Source of the DNA: Lasiodiplodia sp. COLG20
Taxonomy: Eukaryota > Ascomycota > Dothideomycetes > Botryosphaeriales > Botryosphaeriaceae
Reading direction: 5' to 3'
Assembly: GCA_009801085.1 (NCBI GenBank)
Contig: VNWV01000018.1
Location: forward strand, 231,981-295,980
Length of the DNA stretch: 64,000 nt
The translations under genes were made by a program, and so were the position numbers. Shown here piece by piece: positions 23,638 through 34,570 of this stretch. Each line of letters begins with the position of its first letter. Within the stretch, counting starts at the first letter, position 1. Under the pieces are notes generated by a model, which was given only the letters and a program-made list of their open reading frames with translations, was not told the DNA's origin and did not search any database.

Positions 23638-25291
23638 GACGAATGCTCATGGGACACGTGCCTACGATGTCAACGGGGAGAAACTCCGACATTCAGGAAT
23701 TTGCTGGTTTACAAAGGAAAATCGATACCCCAATCCCAATACGAAAGGTAATCGAGCGACTGTACGTTGCTCACTCGTATATACCGGGAAATGTATCTGC
23801 TCAATGGGATGGGTGGGAGGCTTGCTTGGTGTCCGAAGGAGTCCATTTTCCGGTGCGGGGGTTGCTCTTGGTTTTTCTTCTTCTTTGCGTTGCTTTTGCC
23901 ATTCCCCCCACTCCATTTCGACGTCTCTCGTTGCGCACCAGATGCGAATTCCATTCAGCATTATCTATCTTCGTCCGCTGGCGAGGCCTTGCGTCTAATT
24001 TTGCGAGACACGATCGGCAAAGGAGATGGATTGGGAGGAAGGGACGTTTTGGTTTTTGATACACCCCATCATCATGGAACTTTAGCACCCCTACATCTTC
24101 TATTCTGCAACTGCCCTTTCCTTTTTGCGCTTTAAAACATACGAATAATACCCGGAATGGTCTCATGCCGAAACCTGTGGGAACGAGTGTAAGAACGTAG
24201 CGTGGGATCTCTACTTTTTTTTCTTCTTGGCCGAGAGAGATTCGAAGCAATTCATCAAACGTCGATGTGCCTTGTAACGTCAAACAATTCCAATGTCGCG
24301 ATGAATTTGCGTAATAATGATCTATCACATGCAGCATCGAACCGCGTGCGTTGATGTCAAGCCTTCATCATGTAGACCCTGTCAACGTCATTACCATTTT
24401 TCCCCTCCTCAGGGGACGAAGACGAACGAGTTAACGTCATCTTACGTGTGTCTCTTGGCTGACAAACGAAGACGACTTAAGCTTTTTACCCATTTCGGAA
24501 GAATGGAGAGTTTGGCACCTTGGTTGCGTGTGTTGCGTGCGTTGCGTGCCGCTGGTAAGGTTCTTTCCTGTGGCATTTGACATTTGACATTTGGCTTTTA
24601 AGCTTTGCTCGTACCTGACCATCCCCACCTGAGAATGCATAGCGAACAATTACTGAATGCAGATAACCAGCATTCTTTTCTCTCCGCGTAATGTGGATGC
24701 ATTCGTAGTAGAGAGACACGTTGTGTTTCCCCTCGTCTGTTTTGTAACATGTTTGTCTACTCTTTTTTTATTTTCGGCCCCTTCACTATTTGGTTGACTT
24801 ACTCTTCAATGCGTTAGTCCTGAAGGACTGTGATTGGAGCGTTTCATTTTTCTTTTCTTTCTCTTTTAGGATGATTTGCAGCGTGCAACGGTCGGAGATC
24901 GTTCGGAAGGTTGATGGGTGTTGTAGTGAGTGGGTTTTTTCTGTTGATGCATGTCAAACAACGGATGGTTCAAACTGCCTTAGGGCTAACTACGCGGCAT
25001 TTGGGAACAGTCGCTCGTGTACTGCGTGGGAAGTTCGGAGAATGATTGTACGTGGTGCATCAAAGCAATCAATCCCTCGTCGTCAAGCATCAAGACGTTC
25101 GTTCTTACGATAGGGTTGGAGAACTACAGCAACAGCGATCCGAAACTAAAGAACCACAGCTCCCCGGTTTCCTCACCTAACTGATCGGAAAAGAGAAAGA
25201 GAAGAGAAAGGCTTTTCCGTTGGCCTGGCACAGATCCCAGGCCCCCCAACCAAGGCCGGCTTGATTGATAGCCGCTCATCAACGAACGACT

Positions 25292-25320
25292 CACCCACAC
25301 CCACACCCACGCACACCCAC
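25292..25320. repeat. (CACCCA)n-like microsatellite
   Basis: A run of CACCCA/CACCCACG units over about 29 bp. Simple sequence; no function is indicated. Confidence 0.7.
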
Positions 25321-25562
25321 TTCGGTAAAGTCCTTGCGTTCCTGCGCGAACGGAGATGGGAAAGAGGGCTAGGCCCGCACGGGGAACGAGCAAGGCACCC
25401 TCATCCTTGTTCCAGCCACAGCCTTTTTCGCTTGCTGAACCGACCGTTGACTTGCTTGCGCCCTGTTCGCCCAATGGCCTAGAGCGCCGCCTGGCTCGAG
25501 CTCTCCCGTGCGCGTCCTTCCGGCGTGAGACATGAAACACTCAAGGGAGGGGGTGTGTGACC

Positions 25563-25586
25563 GGGGTGGGGGGGTTAGGGTGCGGG
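25563..25586 (+). other. Guanine-quadruplex-forming motif
   Basis: Four G-runs of 3 to 7 bases separated by 1-3-base loops, with one TTAGGG included. The sequence fits the G3+N1-7 rule on the plus strand. Confidence 0.55.
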
Positions 25587-26916
25587 TGGATGGGTAGGAG
25601 GCTCGAGCGGAGGAGAGCCCGTTAAGCGGGAAGAGGCGGTGCAGAGCGAGATAGGAAGACAAAAAAAAAAAAGGCTAGCAGATGGCGCACGCCGGCCGTT
25701 TGATGAATGATGAACGGGAAAAAAAAAAAATAGAGAGGCATCAGGCATGCGGGAATTAGTTGATGGTTGTTTGTAGGAACCGGCCGGACGAGAGCTGTCG
25801 TCCCAGCTCCGCTAGAAGGACTGGTGCTTCGAGTGATGGACACCCCCTCCCTCTCGCCGCTCATCAATCGTAAGAGATGATGCAGGAACCAGCACGTGGC
25901 TTTTCTCTCTTCGTATGCCGGGCCGTATTCCGTCGGCAATCATATCAGAGGATTTTTGTTCGGCCGTTCATATTTTCAGAATAGGGCTGGGGTGCTTGCA
26001 TCAACATTGTGGCTTTGCTTCCCCATTGTTGCAATGCTGCGGACCTGAGTGACGAAGTGGCGCAGTACGATACCCACTTCCCAGCCGCTCTCCTTTTTTT
26101 TTCTTTCATGCGTGGGAGAGCGAGAAAGATAAGAAAAGAAACGGCAGATGAACACGAAGGTAGCATAACATTATGCGGGCGTTAGCTGTAGTTCCCAGGA
26201 ACGGACATGGATGCTATCTTGCGGGCTTGCACCTGTATAGGGCTTTGACTAACGAGCGTACGTACACCAGCAATGGGGCTTGTACAAGCAACACGGGGGA
26301 GTAATGGCGTCAAAGCCACTGCCCACGCAGTCAGGCGGCACAGTACACACAAGGCTGTCCTTTTGGTGCACCGACCCTAGACCGGAAATTTACGCGAACG
26401 GGCTGAATGATGAAGCGTGGGCGCCACATTACTGCAGCCATCCAACAAGCAACGAACGCATCTTCCCGCGCGGTGAGAGTGGGGAACGGGTCCTCGGGGT
26501 GGCCGTGAAATTGTGATCTATCGGCTCTTGTTGCCGTCCCCCCCGCAAATCTTCACTCTGCCTCTCTTCTTCCTTTTTCCATGCACGTCTTTGCTTTTGG
26601 GAAGGCGACAACGATACTGCACACACACTTCACAGCAGCAGTGCCCCTGAGCTGTCATTCTGCCATCAGCGATCTCTGCGCGCCATCCGCCTGTTTCTCT
26701 GCCCTGCAGATGCACAGAACCACTAGCGCGGATGGTGCCAATAGCGCCCTAACTGCTGGGGAGCCCTGGGCTATAGCGAGCGGGAAGTAAGGATCGGCAT
26801 GAGCAGCGGGGTCGCGTGTGTGACGACTTCTGGGCTTGACGATGGCGGTGGCGTCAGGAACGGGAGCAAGACCGGGGCATTGGGAAAGGATCGGACGTGT
26901 GGTGGTGTGGTCTTGC

Positions 26917-26941
26917 GGGCGGACGGGCGGGCGGGGGAGGG
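26917..26941 (+). other. Guanine-quadruplex-forming motif
   Basis: Five G-runs of at least three bases with loops CGGAC, C, C and A. Fits the quadruplex rule on the plus strand. Confidence 0.6.
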
Positions 26942-27281
26942 CGCAGGGGGTGTGGTAATGGAGAGCAGCAAGCAGGCGGGGGAGAGAGCATGGAACGTTG
27001 CGCCAGCATTTTCCCTTAGGAACCTGTGATCCGGGCGGGCGGGCGCGACAGGCCTGCGCGGGCGCGGCGTGGGGAAAGCCCAAGGCTCGTTCGCTCCGTG
27101 CCTGCCTTGTTCCTAGCGCCGCTTGCCGTGACAGCTCGCTAACACACAGTGAATTGGGATTCGCGGCTCGTGGCGTTTCTCCTCTACGGGCAGGACGAGC
27201 AGCGGTGGCCGCTTTCCTTGTCTGTCCTGGGTGGCCCTGGCTCGGGGCTCGGAGCTTCATTTCTTCATCAGTCGCAGAACC

Positions 27282-27321
27282 GGGGGCGGGCCGGGCTGGC
27301 TGGGCTGGGCTGGGCTCTGGG
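27282..27321 (+). repeat. GGGCT tandem repeat with quadruplex potential
   Basis: Seven runs of three or more guanines in 40 bases, the last part being a (GGGCT)n tandem repeat. Confidence 0.6.
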
Positions 27322-28199
27322 AAGCGGCGCCCGCCCAACCGCCTGGTCGCCGTGCCTCCTCAGCCTCTCACCAGCAACACCCAAACGCACGTATGATTTA
27401 TTGCGGATTTACGAAGCGGGCGGGTCGGATGTGGAGTTCGCCAGCCGACAGGTTTTGCCGACCGCGTGCGTGCGCGTGCGATGCGCTGCAGGTGGTGCCA
27501 TGCCCAGAAAGCCCTGGCAAATTAGGCAATCAGCTGCTGACTCGCCGTCGTTGCAACTGCAGCTGCATGTCGCAACCCGCCGTCCAATCGTCTGAATACA
27601 CCTCAACCAATTTCTTCACGCAGGGTTGCGCTGGTTGTCCCTGCCTGCGTCTCGACGGCAGCTCAGTCTCACCGCTGCGCACGTGCGAGCGATGCACCGC
27701 ATGTCCTGGAGATGGAGGCAGGCTAGTCACCCATTCATCTCTTTTCACTTTTCATCGTCGTCCCTACCATACAGAAAGAGCAAGGCTGCCGTGTCACGTT
27801 GTGTCGAATCGGCGAGAAGTGTCTGAGATGCGGCTAAAGACTGTTCCTGAGCCGGGCAGCTGCACCTCTTTGTAACTGATGGAAGGTTCTGCCAGTCTTC
27901 CCCGCCCCTTCGTTATTTTCCTGTTTGTGGGAAAGCCACAGATGAGGGGGAAAGGTTTACCACAAGGGGCATGATCGCCTATCAGCGGACGGAGAGCGGA
28001 CACGACGACGGCGCGCAACCATCAAAGTTTCTATGATAAGGTTTGGTTGGCTGCGTTCTGTACGGCAAGAGCTGGTTGTGACGACGAGGCTTCTCCAGCC
28101 GTTTCCGTACTGAAACTGCGCGCGGAGAGGGTGACAGCACAGTATAACACTGAGCGCCGCTTTGGTATCGCTGACGTGGATGGTTTGTAACTCGCATCC

Positions 28200-29077
28200 T
28201 GATAAGCAACTTCTACACTCTATCAGCCAGCCTGCTATGTATTGATAGGCGCCTGGCTGGAACCCTCCGCCCCGACGCCTATCCTCCCCGCTCCCCGCCA
28301 CCCGTGCCAATATGGCCGGAGTCCGCGGTCTCCAAGCACATCACGACCGAGTACCGACACTGAAATCAGCGAGTGGCCAACTGCTACGTGTGTCGTCCTT
28401 CGTGTACAACCCAGCTATCCTGTTTGACTCGCCTCGTATACTGAACCATTATGGAACTGCAACTTCGACCCAGGTCTCAGGAACCTCAGCTGCCAAGCAT
28501 AGCGGAGACCACGCGATGGGAGGCATGGCAGATGTGACGGCGTGCGCGATATAAGGCGTAGATGGCTTAGCGTTGCAGTTGGGCGTTGTGCCTCCTATCA
28601 GATTACACCCTCGGCATCTGGTTACACTGATCAATCTCCACCCGCTGCATCTCCAGCTATACTCCCTGACGTTGCTCCCCCCGCTGTACCCCACCATCCT
28701 AGCCTATCGTCCGTCATACCTCCAATCCCCGCAGGGCAATTGGGTCCCGTCAGATCCACGGCGATGTGCTGCACTCAAACCGAATGAATCAAAACATCTT
28801 CCAGAACTGAACGGTTATATGTCCATCACTAACAAAACACACACACAGCACTTGCTTTTTCTACAGCCTGGATATATAAGCAAGGCCAATTCTTTCCCAC
28901 CCCATACTTTTGACTACGCGTCCTCCTGCGTAGTAACAGCTTGTGTGACAGTCAGCCGCCTTTATCTAACCTAGTTGCTCTCTTATCAGTTTGTACTTAC
29001 TCGCTCATCTCACGTACCTTCTATCAGACTTTACTTATTTATACCATATCTCGTCCTTCAGAATCAAGCCTTTATCT
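28200..29077. promoter_or_regulatory. Cluster of HGATAR sites upstream of the permease gene
   Basis: Eight matches to HGATAR on either strand: 28200-28205, 28220-28225, 28243-28248, 28595-28600, 28962-28967, 28983-28988, 29021-29026 and 29072-29077. Several are TGATAA or AGATAA. Such clusters are the established targets of AreA/NIT2-type nitrogen GATA factors; regulation here is inferred. A TATATAA element is at 28873-28879. Confidence 0.5.
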
Positions 29078-29279
29078 CACCCTTCACTTCTTGTCAGCTG
29101 TCGCGGAAGGTCTCCTTGCACCACCAGGACCTGAAACAATACCCAGGTCGCACCCGAGAGGAGTACCGAACCTCAAACGAAGCTCCAGGGGACCATAAGT
29201 TTGGACTACATCTCGAAGCTTACGACATAACCTTTCCAGAACTCGACCTTCCCGAATGTCCTCCAGTTAGACAACAACC

Positions 29280-30937
29280 ATGAGATCGTCAAAAGAAATC
29301 GCGGAGTCGGACAGGAGACCCTCGTTTGAGGTGGGAGAGGTGAAGGCCGTCGACGCCGATGCCGCCAAGTTGGCTGAGATGGGCTACACCCAGGACATGC
29401 AACGCAATTTCAGCGTATGGTCTGTCCTGGGTGTGGGATTTTCCTTGACCAACTCGTGGTTCGGTATCTCGGCGGCTCTGGTCACAGGCATAAACTCGGG
29501 AGGCCCGCTGCTCATCGTCTACGGGATCATGATCATTGCCCTCATCTCAGTCTGCGTCGGCATCTCCCTATCAGAGCTGGCCAGCGCTCTCCCCAACGCC
29601 GGTGGCCAGTACTTCTGGGCCAACGAACTGGCTCCGAAGCGGTACGCCAATTTTGCTTCATACCTGACCGGATGGTTTGCGTGGGCCGGTTCCATCTTCA
29701 CGTCTGCCAGTGTTGCGCTGGCCATGGGAAGCGCGTTGTGCGGCTGCTGGCAACTGTCGCACCCTGACTTGTAAGTAAAGTCCACATCAGTCAATTCCCA
29801 AACCGAAGGCTGACATCCTCCAGCGTGATTGAGAGCTGGCACGTCTTCGTCGCCTACCAGATCGTCAACATCTTCTGCTTCTTCTTCAACTGCTGGGGCA
29901 AGGTACTCCCCAAGATCTCGTCGACGACGCTGTACATCTCGCTCATCTCGTTCGCCGTCATCCTGATCACGATCCCGGCCAAGGCGCCCACGCACCAGCA
30001 CGCCAAGTTCGTCTTCGCCACCTTCATCAACAACACGGGCTGGTCGGAGGGCGGCATCGCCTTCATCGTCGGCCTGGTCAACACCAACTGGGCCTTCGCG
30101 TGCCTGGACTGCGCGACGCACCTGGCCGAGGAGGTGCACCACCCGGAGCGCATGATCCCCATCGCCATCATGGGCACCGTCGCCATCGGCTTCGTGACGT
30201 CGTGGACCTACTCGGTCGCCATGTTCTTCAGCATCGTCGGCGACTTCCAGGAGCTGGTCGCCACGCCGACCCTCGTCCCCATCCTCGAGCTCTTCGCGCG
30301 CGCCCTCGCGTCCTCCGCCGGCGCCACGGCCGGCGCCATCGCCCTCGAGTCGCTCATCATCGCCACCGGCCTGGGCTGCCTGATCGCGTCGCACACGTGG
30401 CAGAGCCGGCTGTGCTGGAGCTTCGCGCGCGACCGCGGGCTGCCCGGCCACCGCGCGCTGGCCGTCGTGCACGCGGGCCTGGACGTGCCGCTGACCGCGC
30501 ACGCCGTCAGCTGCGCCATCGTCGCCGCCGTCGGCTGCCTCTACCTCGGCTCCTACACGGCCTTCAACAGCATGGTCACGGCCTGCATCGTGCTCCTCTA
30601 CGTCTCCTACTCCATCCCCGTCGCCTGCCTGCTGCTGCGCGGCCGCAACAACATCGAACACGGGCCCTTCTGGCTCGGCCCCATCGGCTTCGTTGCGAAT
30701 GTCGTCCTCCTCGCCTGGACCGCCTTCACCGTCGTCATGTACAGCTTCCCGTACTCGAAGCCCGTCCTGGCGAGCAATATGAACTACGTGAGCGCCGTGT
30801 ACGGCGTTGTGTGCGCGATTATGGGCGTGGATTGGCTGGTGCGCGGGAAGAGGGAGTATAGGGGGCAGAGCACCAGACATGAGCAGGTGGAGGAGGTGGT
30901 GAGGAGGGTGGGGAGCGTGAGTGGGGGGACGGCGTGA
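29280..30937 (+). CDS. APC-superfamily choline/amino-acid permease (Hnm1/ACT-like)
   Basis: Plasma-membrane importer of the fungal amino acid/choline transporter family. Exons 29280-29770 and 29824-30937, joined across a 53-bp intron (GTAAGT donor), give 534 aa. The N-terminus has the family block EMGYTQDMQRNFSVWSVLG then GVGFSLTNSWFGISAALVTG, including the first helix; about 12 hydrophobic segments follow, with GGQYFWANELAPK after helix 3 and LESLIIATGLGCLIASHTWQ near helix 8. The exact substrate (choline, GABA or another amine) cannot be read from sequence. Exon 2 is strongly G/C-ending in codon use, which creates a 453-codon antisense frame that I consider a shadow. The GATA cluster upstream fits nitrogen control. 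Confidence 0.9.
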
Positions 30938-32443
30938 GAGTAGGGAGTTGAGTGTGAAGAGAAGAATGTTGGATGAAATGTACTCTTTTCCTGTTCTTTT
31001 GATGGAAATATCGAGGGAACTGGCGATAGCGGGATATGTGGAAGCCGCTGTCCTTTGTTCGCGTGTAGTTCCCGTGTATACTGTCTTGATATTGTAGAGG
31101 AAAGGAAAAACAAAATTCTATTTGAGAATGGTTCATTTCATGCGTGCATGGAGTCGGGAAATATATTGGATAGACAAGGTAATTCTTCAACTACATATTA
31201 GCTTAAAGCCTAATATCTTAAGTGAACTGTATCTATAATATCTAGCACTAAAGAGCAAGGATTGTTCACTGAAACTCAAAACTGCGTGTGCAGAGTATTA
31301 TTCAAATTCCATGGAAATTTGAAAAAATATCAACCGGAGACATATTTTTCGTCGAAGGAAACTGTATTGAGATAATATCAGGCTTTGAAAAATACTACTA
31401 ATAGTTTGTGGCGGGCGAGAGCCGTCTCCACCATTGAGCATACAGTCCCCTCTCGCGGCCGATGGCTAGTGTGGATTTGTTTTTTTCTCATGTCATTGGT
31501 AGGTGAAGCTATTGTCCGGACGAGAATGTCGAATTAAAAATTCTACATACACGTACGGACGATAGCTTCAAATACCCACATATGTTAAATTTTCTAAGGC
31601 TATATTCTACACCCCTGCTATTCTTCGCGCTAGCCATCGACTGCGAGAGGGGGCTGTATACACACAAAAATGTGTCGGCATATGCAGAGTGAGTAAACCT
31701 TTGTCAACAGTTATCTTTCTTGCTTTCCTATGCAATACTACGGTTCATTGACATATCACAGAGAAAGTATAGACCTTTCTCGGAGACTTGTAAGCCGTTT
31801 GATCCTGATAAGACGAAATGGTTCATGATTTAGCTTTCATCTTCTTGCTACATCCTCGTTTGCAGTCCACTTCATTTCTGATGATTTCCAGGCGTCCGAA
31901 ACTTGATCAATATATAGATTCTAGTGAAGCATACGCGGGACTCAACTAGATCTGTAGCGCTCAAAACTATTCCAACGAGTAGCTTTTTACTAGCCTTCCG
32001 AGGATCTCGCAGAATCATGTCCTTACCATGGATAATCGGAATAGGCTCAAGCCACCCGGATCTTTCGGGATGGCATGTAGAGCAACTTGGCAAATGTAGA
32101 GAATTCGTCGCAAATCACTAAGCCTCGACTTTGCTCCTTGTGATCACTCCTACATTGTTTAATGCGCTGACAAAAAACAAGATTGTGACTTCATCTTCGC
32201 CAACCATATGCCGTAAGAAACTCTATTCGCAGCTCAGAGTGCATTGTCGCGCCCTGGATATGGATACACTTCCACCGCCATCCCTCTTGATAGGCGAGCC
32301 AAGGGATGCAGCGAATTCACGCCCGTCCTTCCGCCAGTACACACACCGACGTCATCCCACCCTCTAAAACCTTTATAGTCGAGAGCCGTTCCTTATTGCC
32401 AGAAAGTTCAAAGCAACATCGCCCATTTTCTCTCTTTCTCCCA
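30938..32443. other. Intergenic with foldback element
   Basis: Converging 3' ends of the permease (plus) and MIC19 (minus). AT-rich and gene-free. The only clear structure is the inverted-repeat element at 31438-31661. Confidence 0.6.
31438..31661. repeat. Foldback (nested inverted-repeat) element, MITE-like
   Basis: Outer arms 31438-31469 and 31630-31661 are inverted copies over 32 bp with 28 matches; all four differences are transitions. Inner arms 31502-31522 and 31552-31572 match at 17 of 21 positions around the core TGAAGCTAT[T/C]GTCCG, enclosing a 29-bp centre. Spacers between arms differ in length (32 vs 57 bp). No coding capacity and no obvious target-site duplication are visible. 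It could be a decayed non-autonomous transposon or a structured RNA locus. Confidence 0.65.
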
Positions 32444-33269
32444 TTACCGCACCGTCCTCTCGACAAACTCCTTCTCCAGCCTGCCGACCTCCTTCTTGAA
32501 CGCCTCAACCTCCCTCCAGCAATCCAGCGGCCTCCGGTCGTTGACGCGCAGGCACTCGACGACCTTGAGCTTTGCGTCCTCGACGCCCTTGTCGGGCTGC
32601 TCGAGGCGCTTGCGCTCGTCGAGCTTCTTGCGGAGGGCCTCGATCTCGCGCTCGACGGCGGTGCGGCTGATGTCGCGGCGGCGCTGGCGCTCGGCCACGG
32701 CGTCGGCCGAGCTCAGGCTGTCGGCCAGCTTCTCGGCCAGCGAGGGCTCGTGGGACGCGGCGTCGGGCGAGGCGTCGGCGGCCGAGGCGATGGCGTCCTG
32801 CAGTTCGCGCAGGCGCTGCTCCTCCTTGGCCCGCAGCTGCGACAGCTCGCGCTCGACGCGCGTCTGCACCTGCAGCTCCAGAGCCTTGGCGCGGGTCGTG
32901 TCGGACTGTTGGGTGTCACTCTTGTCTCAGTTTTCTCTTCTGTGCGCGGCATTTGTGTTCAATGGATGGAAAGGAAAAGGTTCGGGCGGATGGGCGGAAG
33001 AAAGCGATCGCGGAGAGGTTCTGCTCGGATGGGAGGGGACCAATTGACGGCGCGGAGACGGGGAGACGACGAACCTGAGGGCTGTTCTGGAGCGACTCGA
33101 TCAATTCCGACGAGAAGCGGACGGGGGCCTCACTATGGCGGTTGAGCAAGAGCTCCGGTCAGCTCTCAATCTTTTCTCTCGCAATTCGCCGTTGGGCCGG
33201 GGAATGGGGAACGTACGGATTGAAGACGTGCTGGGCCGTGCCGTCGGGTTTGGAGTTTCCCGCGCCCAT
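32444..33269 (-). CDS. MIC19: MICOS complex subunit Mic19
   Basis: Peripheral inner-membrane protein of the mitochondrial contact-site and cristae organising system. Exons 33217-33269, 33075-33132 and 32444-32905 (introns 83 and 169 bp) give 190 aa. The N-terminus MGAGNSKPDG is a good myristoylation signal, typical of the family. It is followed by EAPVRFSSELIESLQNSPQ and SDTTRAKALELQ (family blocks), a long charged coiled coil (about 50-145), and a C-terminal CHCH segment with one C-x10-C pair (Cys 155/166), as in yeast Mic19. Divergent from the NAA50-like gene with 230 bp between start codons. Confidence 0.92.
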
Positions 33270-33499
33270 GGTGAAGGTGGGTGGTTGGAGGGATTGGGCG
33301 GTTGTGGGGGGAGGAGGATAGGGTAGGAGGTCGGAATTTGCGGGCTTGGGGAAGATAGGTTGACGTCGGTCACCGCACAAGCCTCCGAGTCGCTGTTCAC
33401 CATCGTCACGTGCGACGCGCCGGAGCTACTTTCTCAAGGCGCGTCTCTCACTTTCAACTCTCTTCACGCAAGTTCCGCGCTCCAGTCAGCCTGCGCGCG
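33270..33499. promoter_or_regulatory. Bidirectional promoter MIC19 / NAA50-like
   Basis: Only 230 bp separate the two start codons. It contains TGACGTC-like bases at 33361-33367 and CACGTG within TCACGTG at 33407-33412. Shared control is plausible but inferred. Confidence 0.6.
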
Positions 33500-34570
33500 A
33501 TGCTGCAGACATCAATCACAAAATGGCTCAGCAAGCCCAAAGCCGTCACCCAGCCCGACGGAGTTCAGCTGGAGCCGCGGCGACCAAAGAAAACCGATAA
33601 CAACAGCACCACGGCCGAGCAGACCGCGAAACCACTCTCGAAAATAACAGCAGACAGTGGCGACAATGTCACGCCCACTTCTCCAACTCTATCCCAGGCC
33701 CCGACCACAGTTTCCGCACCCGACGGCAGCACTACCGCGTTGGGCAGCGCATCCGCAAACTGGCCGCTCTCACCACCACCAACGACGACTACTATAACAA
33801 CACTTCCGCCTCTCTCGCCAAACATCACCCTCGCGCCCCTCACCAGCGCCACCATCCCCTCCTTCCGGCGCCTCAACACCCTCCTCCTCGAAATCCCCTA
33901 CCCCACCAAATTCTACGACGAAATCCTCACCGACCGCACCACCGCCTCCATCACCCTCGCCGCCTTCTGGCGCAACAACACCACCTTCTCCTCCTCCTCC
34001 AACAAAAACAACAAACCCACCCAACAACCCCCCGGCATCCTCGTCGCCGGCATCCGCTGCCGCCTGCTCTCCGCCTCCTCCATCCCCCTTCCTGCAGCTT
34101 CCCCTCCTCAAACCACCACCCCACCCAAACCCCTCCTCTACATCGCCACCCTCTCGACCCTCTCCCCCTACCGCTCGCACGGCCTCGCCACGCACCTGCT
34201 CGCCGCCGTCACGCGCGCCGCCGCCAAGCAGCACGGCGTCAGCGGTGTCTGCGCCCACGTCTGGGTCGCTAACGCCGACGGCCTGGCCTGGTACCGGCGG
34301 CGCGGCTTCGAGGTGCTGCGCAAAGAGGAGGGCTACTACCGCCGGCTGACGCCGAGCGCCGCGTGGGTCGTGTGGCGCAGGGTCGGGGTGGGGGATTTGT
34401 TGGTGGGGGTGGGGGCGGCGGGGGATGGTGGTGGTGAAGAAGAAGTAGAAGGGGGTGCGGACGGGGCGCGGGAGGAGGATGGAGATGACGGTGAGGAGGA
34501 GGAAGGGGAGCGGATGGAAGGGGCTGTTGAGGTGGAGGGAGGAGGGGGTAAGAGGAGGAAATGGTCATGA
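33500..34570 (+). CDS. NAA50: NAA50-like GNAT N-acetyltransferase with PIP-like N-terminus
   Basis: GNAT acetyltransferase related to NAA50/San, which acetylates protein N-termini and is linked to sister-chromatid cohesion. Single exon, 356 aa; the start is the first in-frame ATG. Residues 1-10 include QTSITKWL (Q-x-x-I-x-x-W-L), a PCNA-binding-box-like motif followed by basic residues. Residues 20-115 are Thr/Ser/Pro-rich. The GNAT fold follows: FRRLNTLLLEIPYPTKFYDE (beta1/alpha1 of NAA50), then LYIATLSTLSPYRSHGLATH (acetyl-CoA loop R-S-H-G-L-A), and WVANADGLAWYRRRGFEVLR with EGYYRRLTP. An 85-residue Gly/Glu/Asp tail ends in a basic KRRK. Animal NAA50 is about 170 aa, so both extensions are additions. 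A second interpretation is a fungal-specific paralogue. Confidence 0.87.
   Translation: MLQTSITKWLSKPKAVTQPDGVQLEPRRPKKTDNNSTTAEQTAKPLSKITADSGDNVTPTSPTLSQAPTTVSAPDGSTTALGSASANWPLSPPPTTTTITTLPPLSPNITLAPLTSATIPSFRRLNTLLLEIPYPTKFYDEILTDRTTASITLAAFWRNNTTFSSSSNKNNKPTQQPPGILVAGIRCRLLSASSIPLPAASPPQTTTPPKPLLYIATLSTLSPYRSHGLATHLLAAVTRAAAKQHGVSGVCAHVWVANADGLAWYRRRGFEVLRKEEGYYRRLTPSAAWVVWRRVGVGDLLVGVGAAGDGGGEEEVEGGADGAREEDGDDGEEEEGERMEGAVEVEGGGGKRRKWS

Larger units (their letters stand above)
23638..29279. other. 5.6-kb gene desert between MCM1 and the permease gene
   Basis: No supported gene. The first about 500 bp are MCM1 3' flank. Homopolymer A/T runs occur near 25,665, 25,720 and 26,095. Three guanine-rich tracts able to form quadruplexes are at 25563-25586, 26917-26941 and 27282-27321. 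The right-hand 1.1 kb is rich in GATA-type sites and is most likely the permease promoter. Short open frames on both strands show no signature. Confidence 0.55.

Noticed and set aside
25573..25580. TTAGGG as possible telomeric repeat
   Set aside because: A single hexamer inside a G-rich tract; no tandem array.
29519..30880. 453-codon minus-strand open frame opposite the permease gene
   Set aside because: It is a shadow of strongly G/C-ending codons in the permease exon; composition is Asp/Gly/Arg-rich with no signature.
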